A program made the position numbers and the translations under genes. Of a stretch of DNA of 13,828 nt, positions 13,322 through 13,828 are shown piece by piece. Location of the stretch: assembly GCA_027035735.1 (NCBI GenBank), contig JALVUH010000094.1, positions 1-13,828 of the forward strand, written 5' to 3'. How positions within the stretch are numbered: the first letter of the stretch is position 1; each line of letters begins with the position of its first letter. Below the pieces are notes generated by a model. It was not told the origin of the DNA and did no database searches. It saw only the letters and a list, made by a program, of their open reading frames with translations. This stretch comes from Nautiliaceae bacterium (lineage in GTDB: Bacteria > Campylobacterota > Campylobacteria > Campylobacterales > Nautiliaceae).

Positions 13322-13828
13322 CATTAGAATAATTGGAGGAAAATATAGAGGTAAAAAACTTTATATGAATGATAAAGAAACAACAAGAAGTACTAAACAA
13401 ATCTTAAAAGAATCTGTTTTTAACTCCCTTCAATTTGATGTACCCGATTCAACTTGGGTTGAAATGTTTAGTGGAGTTGGAAGTATTGGACTTGAAGCAA
13501 TAAGTAGAGGTGCTAAAAAAGCATATTTTATAGAAAAAGATCCTGAAGCAGCAAAAGTTTTGAAAAGAAATATTGATTCTTTAAAAGAAGAAGATAGAGA
13601 AAAGTGTGAAATTATTTTAGGAGACGCATTTGATAGAGTTTGGGATGTAATTGATGAACTTAAAAGAAATAAAGATAAAGCATTTTTCTATTTTGACCCT
13701 CCATTTGCTATAAGAGAAGGTTATGAAGATATTTATGAAAAAGTAAAAAATTTAATTAAGACATTACCAAAAATAAATGTAGAAAAAATTTTAATAGAAC
13801 ATCAAAGTGATTATGAATTTCCAGAAAT
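13308..13828 (+). CDS. rsmD: 16S rRNA (guanine-966-N2)-methyltransferase, 5' part (3' end outside window)
   Basis: Methylates G966 of 16S rRNA during 30S assembly, using S-adenosylmethionine. 173 codons are present, probably lacking only the last 15-20 residues. Family landmarks: IRIIGGKYRGKKL at the start; TRSTKQILKESVFNSL, the RsmD-specific block (usually RPT...E.lFn.L); the SAM-binding glycine loop WVEMFSGVGSIGLEAISRGA (about 50-69) with acidic IEKD after it; and the catalytic DPPF at 130-133. ATG at 13308 has AAAGGA at 13297-13302. It overlaps the preceding unknown gene by 14 bp. RRSTK replaces the more usual RPT (Ser28 for Pro), a mild deviation seen elsewhere in the phylum as far as I recall. 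Confidence 0.95.
   Translation, partial: MEKGNIRIIGGKYRGKKLYMNDKETTRSTKQILKESVFNSLQFDVPDSTWVEMFSGVGSIGLEAISRGAKKAYFIEKDPEAAKVLKRNIDSLKEEDREKCEIILGDAFDRVWDVIDELKRNKDKAFFYFDPPFAIREGYEDIYEKVKNLIKTLPKINVEKILIEHQSDYEFPE

Overview
The window is very AT-rich, with short A/T-loaded intergenic gaps and tightly packed, often overlapping genes. It looks like an ordinary chromosomal stretch of a Campylobacterota (epsilonproteobacterial) genome, most likely of the thermophilic sulfur/hydrogen-metabolising Nautiliales (Caminibacter/Nautilia/Lebetimonas type). Support for this: the truB-csrA-ispE run, the flaG-fliD-fliS-(fliT-like) run as I recall it from Helicobacter and Campylobacter, a GlnA without the adenylylation tyrosine, a GCCGATAT-type sigma-28 promoter, and an exported rhodanese. 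The genus is inference. No phage, IS, CRISPR, tRNA or rRNA was found, and there is no gene-free stretch above 300 bases.

Layout. 1-1277 (-): 5' part of glnA (glutamine synthetase), divergent from a short PabC-like class IV PLP enzyme (1370-1930, +). The latter is followed by an oligoendopeptidase F (1952-3691) and a 140-residue protein (3672-4094) that I read as a divergent SspB-like ClpXP adaptor. A LysR regulator (4081-4950, -) overlaps that gene tail to tail and is divergent from a four-gene run on +: UvrD/PcrA-type helicase, truB, csrA and ispE (5049-8813). Pointing back at ispE is a secreted single-domain rhodanese (8833-9408, -). A 243-bp divergent region separates it from a cysteine-rich Crp/Fnr-family regulator (9652-10284, +). 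Next come four late flagellar genes on the - strand, flaG, fliD, fliS and a FliT-like gene (12940 down to 10272), with a sigma-28-like promoter ahead of flaG. Divergent from these are an unrecognised 98-residue gene and the 5' part of rsmD (13308 to the window end).

Themes. (1) Late flagellar assembly: filament cap (FliD), its length/assembly partner (FlaG) and export chaperones (FliS, FliT-like), with csrA, whose product controls flagellin translation in this phylum, a few kb away. (2) Periplasmic sulfur transfer: the rhodanese and its divergent regulator. The rhodanese promoter carries a perfect TGTCA-N6-TGACA Crp-family palindrome centred 41.5 bp upstream of the predicted start, the class II activator position. 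The regulator's recognition helix has Arg-Gln where CRP has Arg-Glu. This is the most interesting circuit in the window. (3) Housekeeping: nitrogen assimilation, folate, peptide turnover, DNA repair, tRNA/rRNA modification and isoprenoid synthesis, in compact operons with several translational overlaps.
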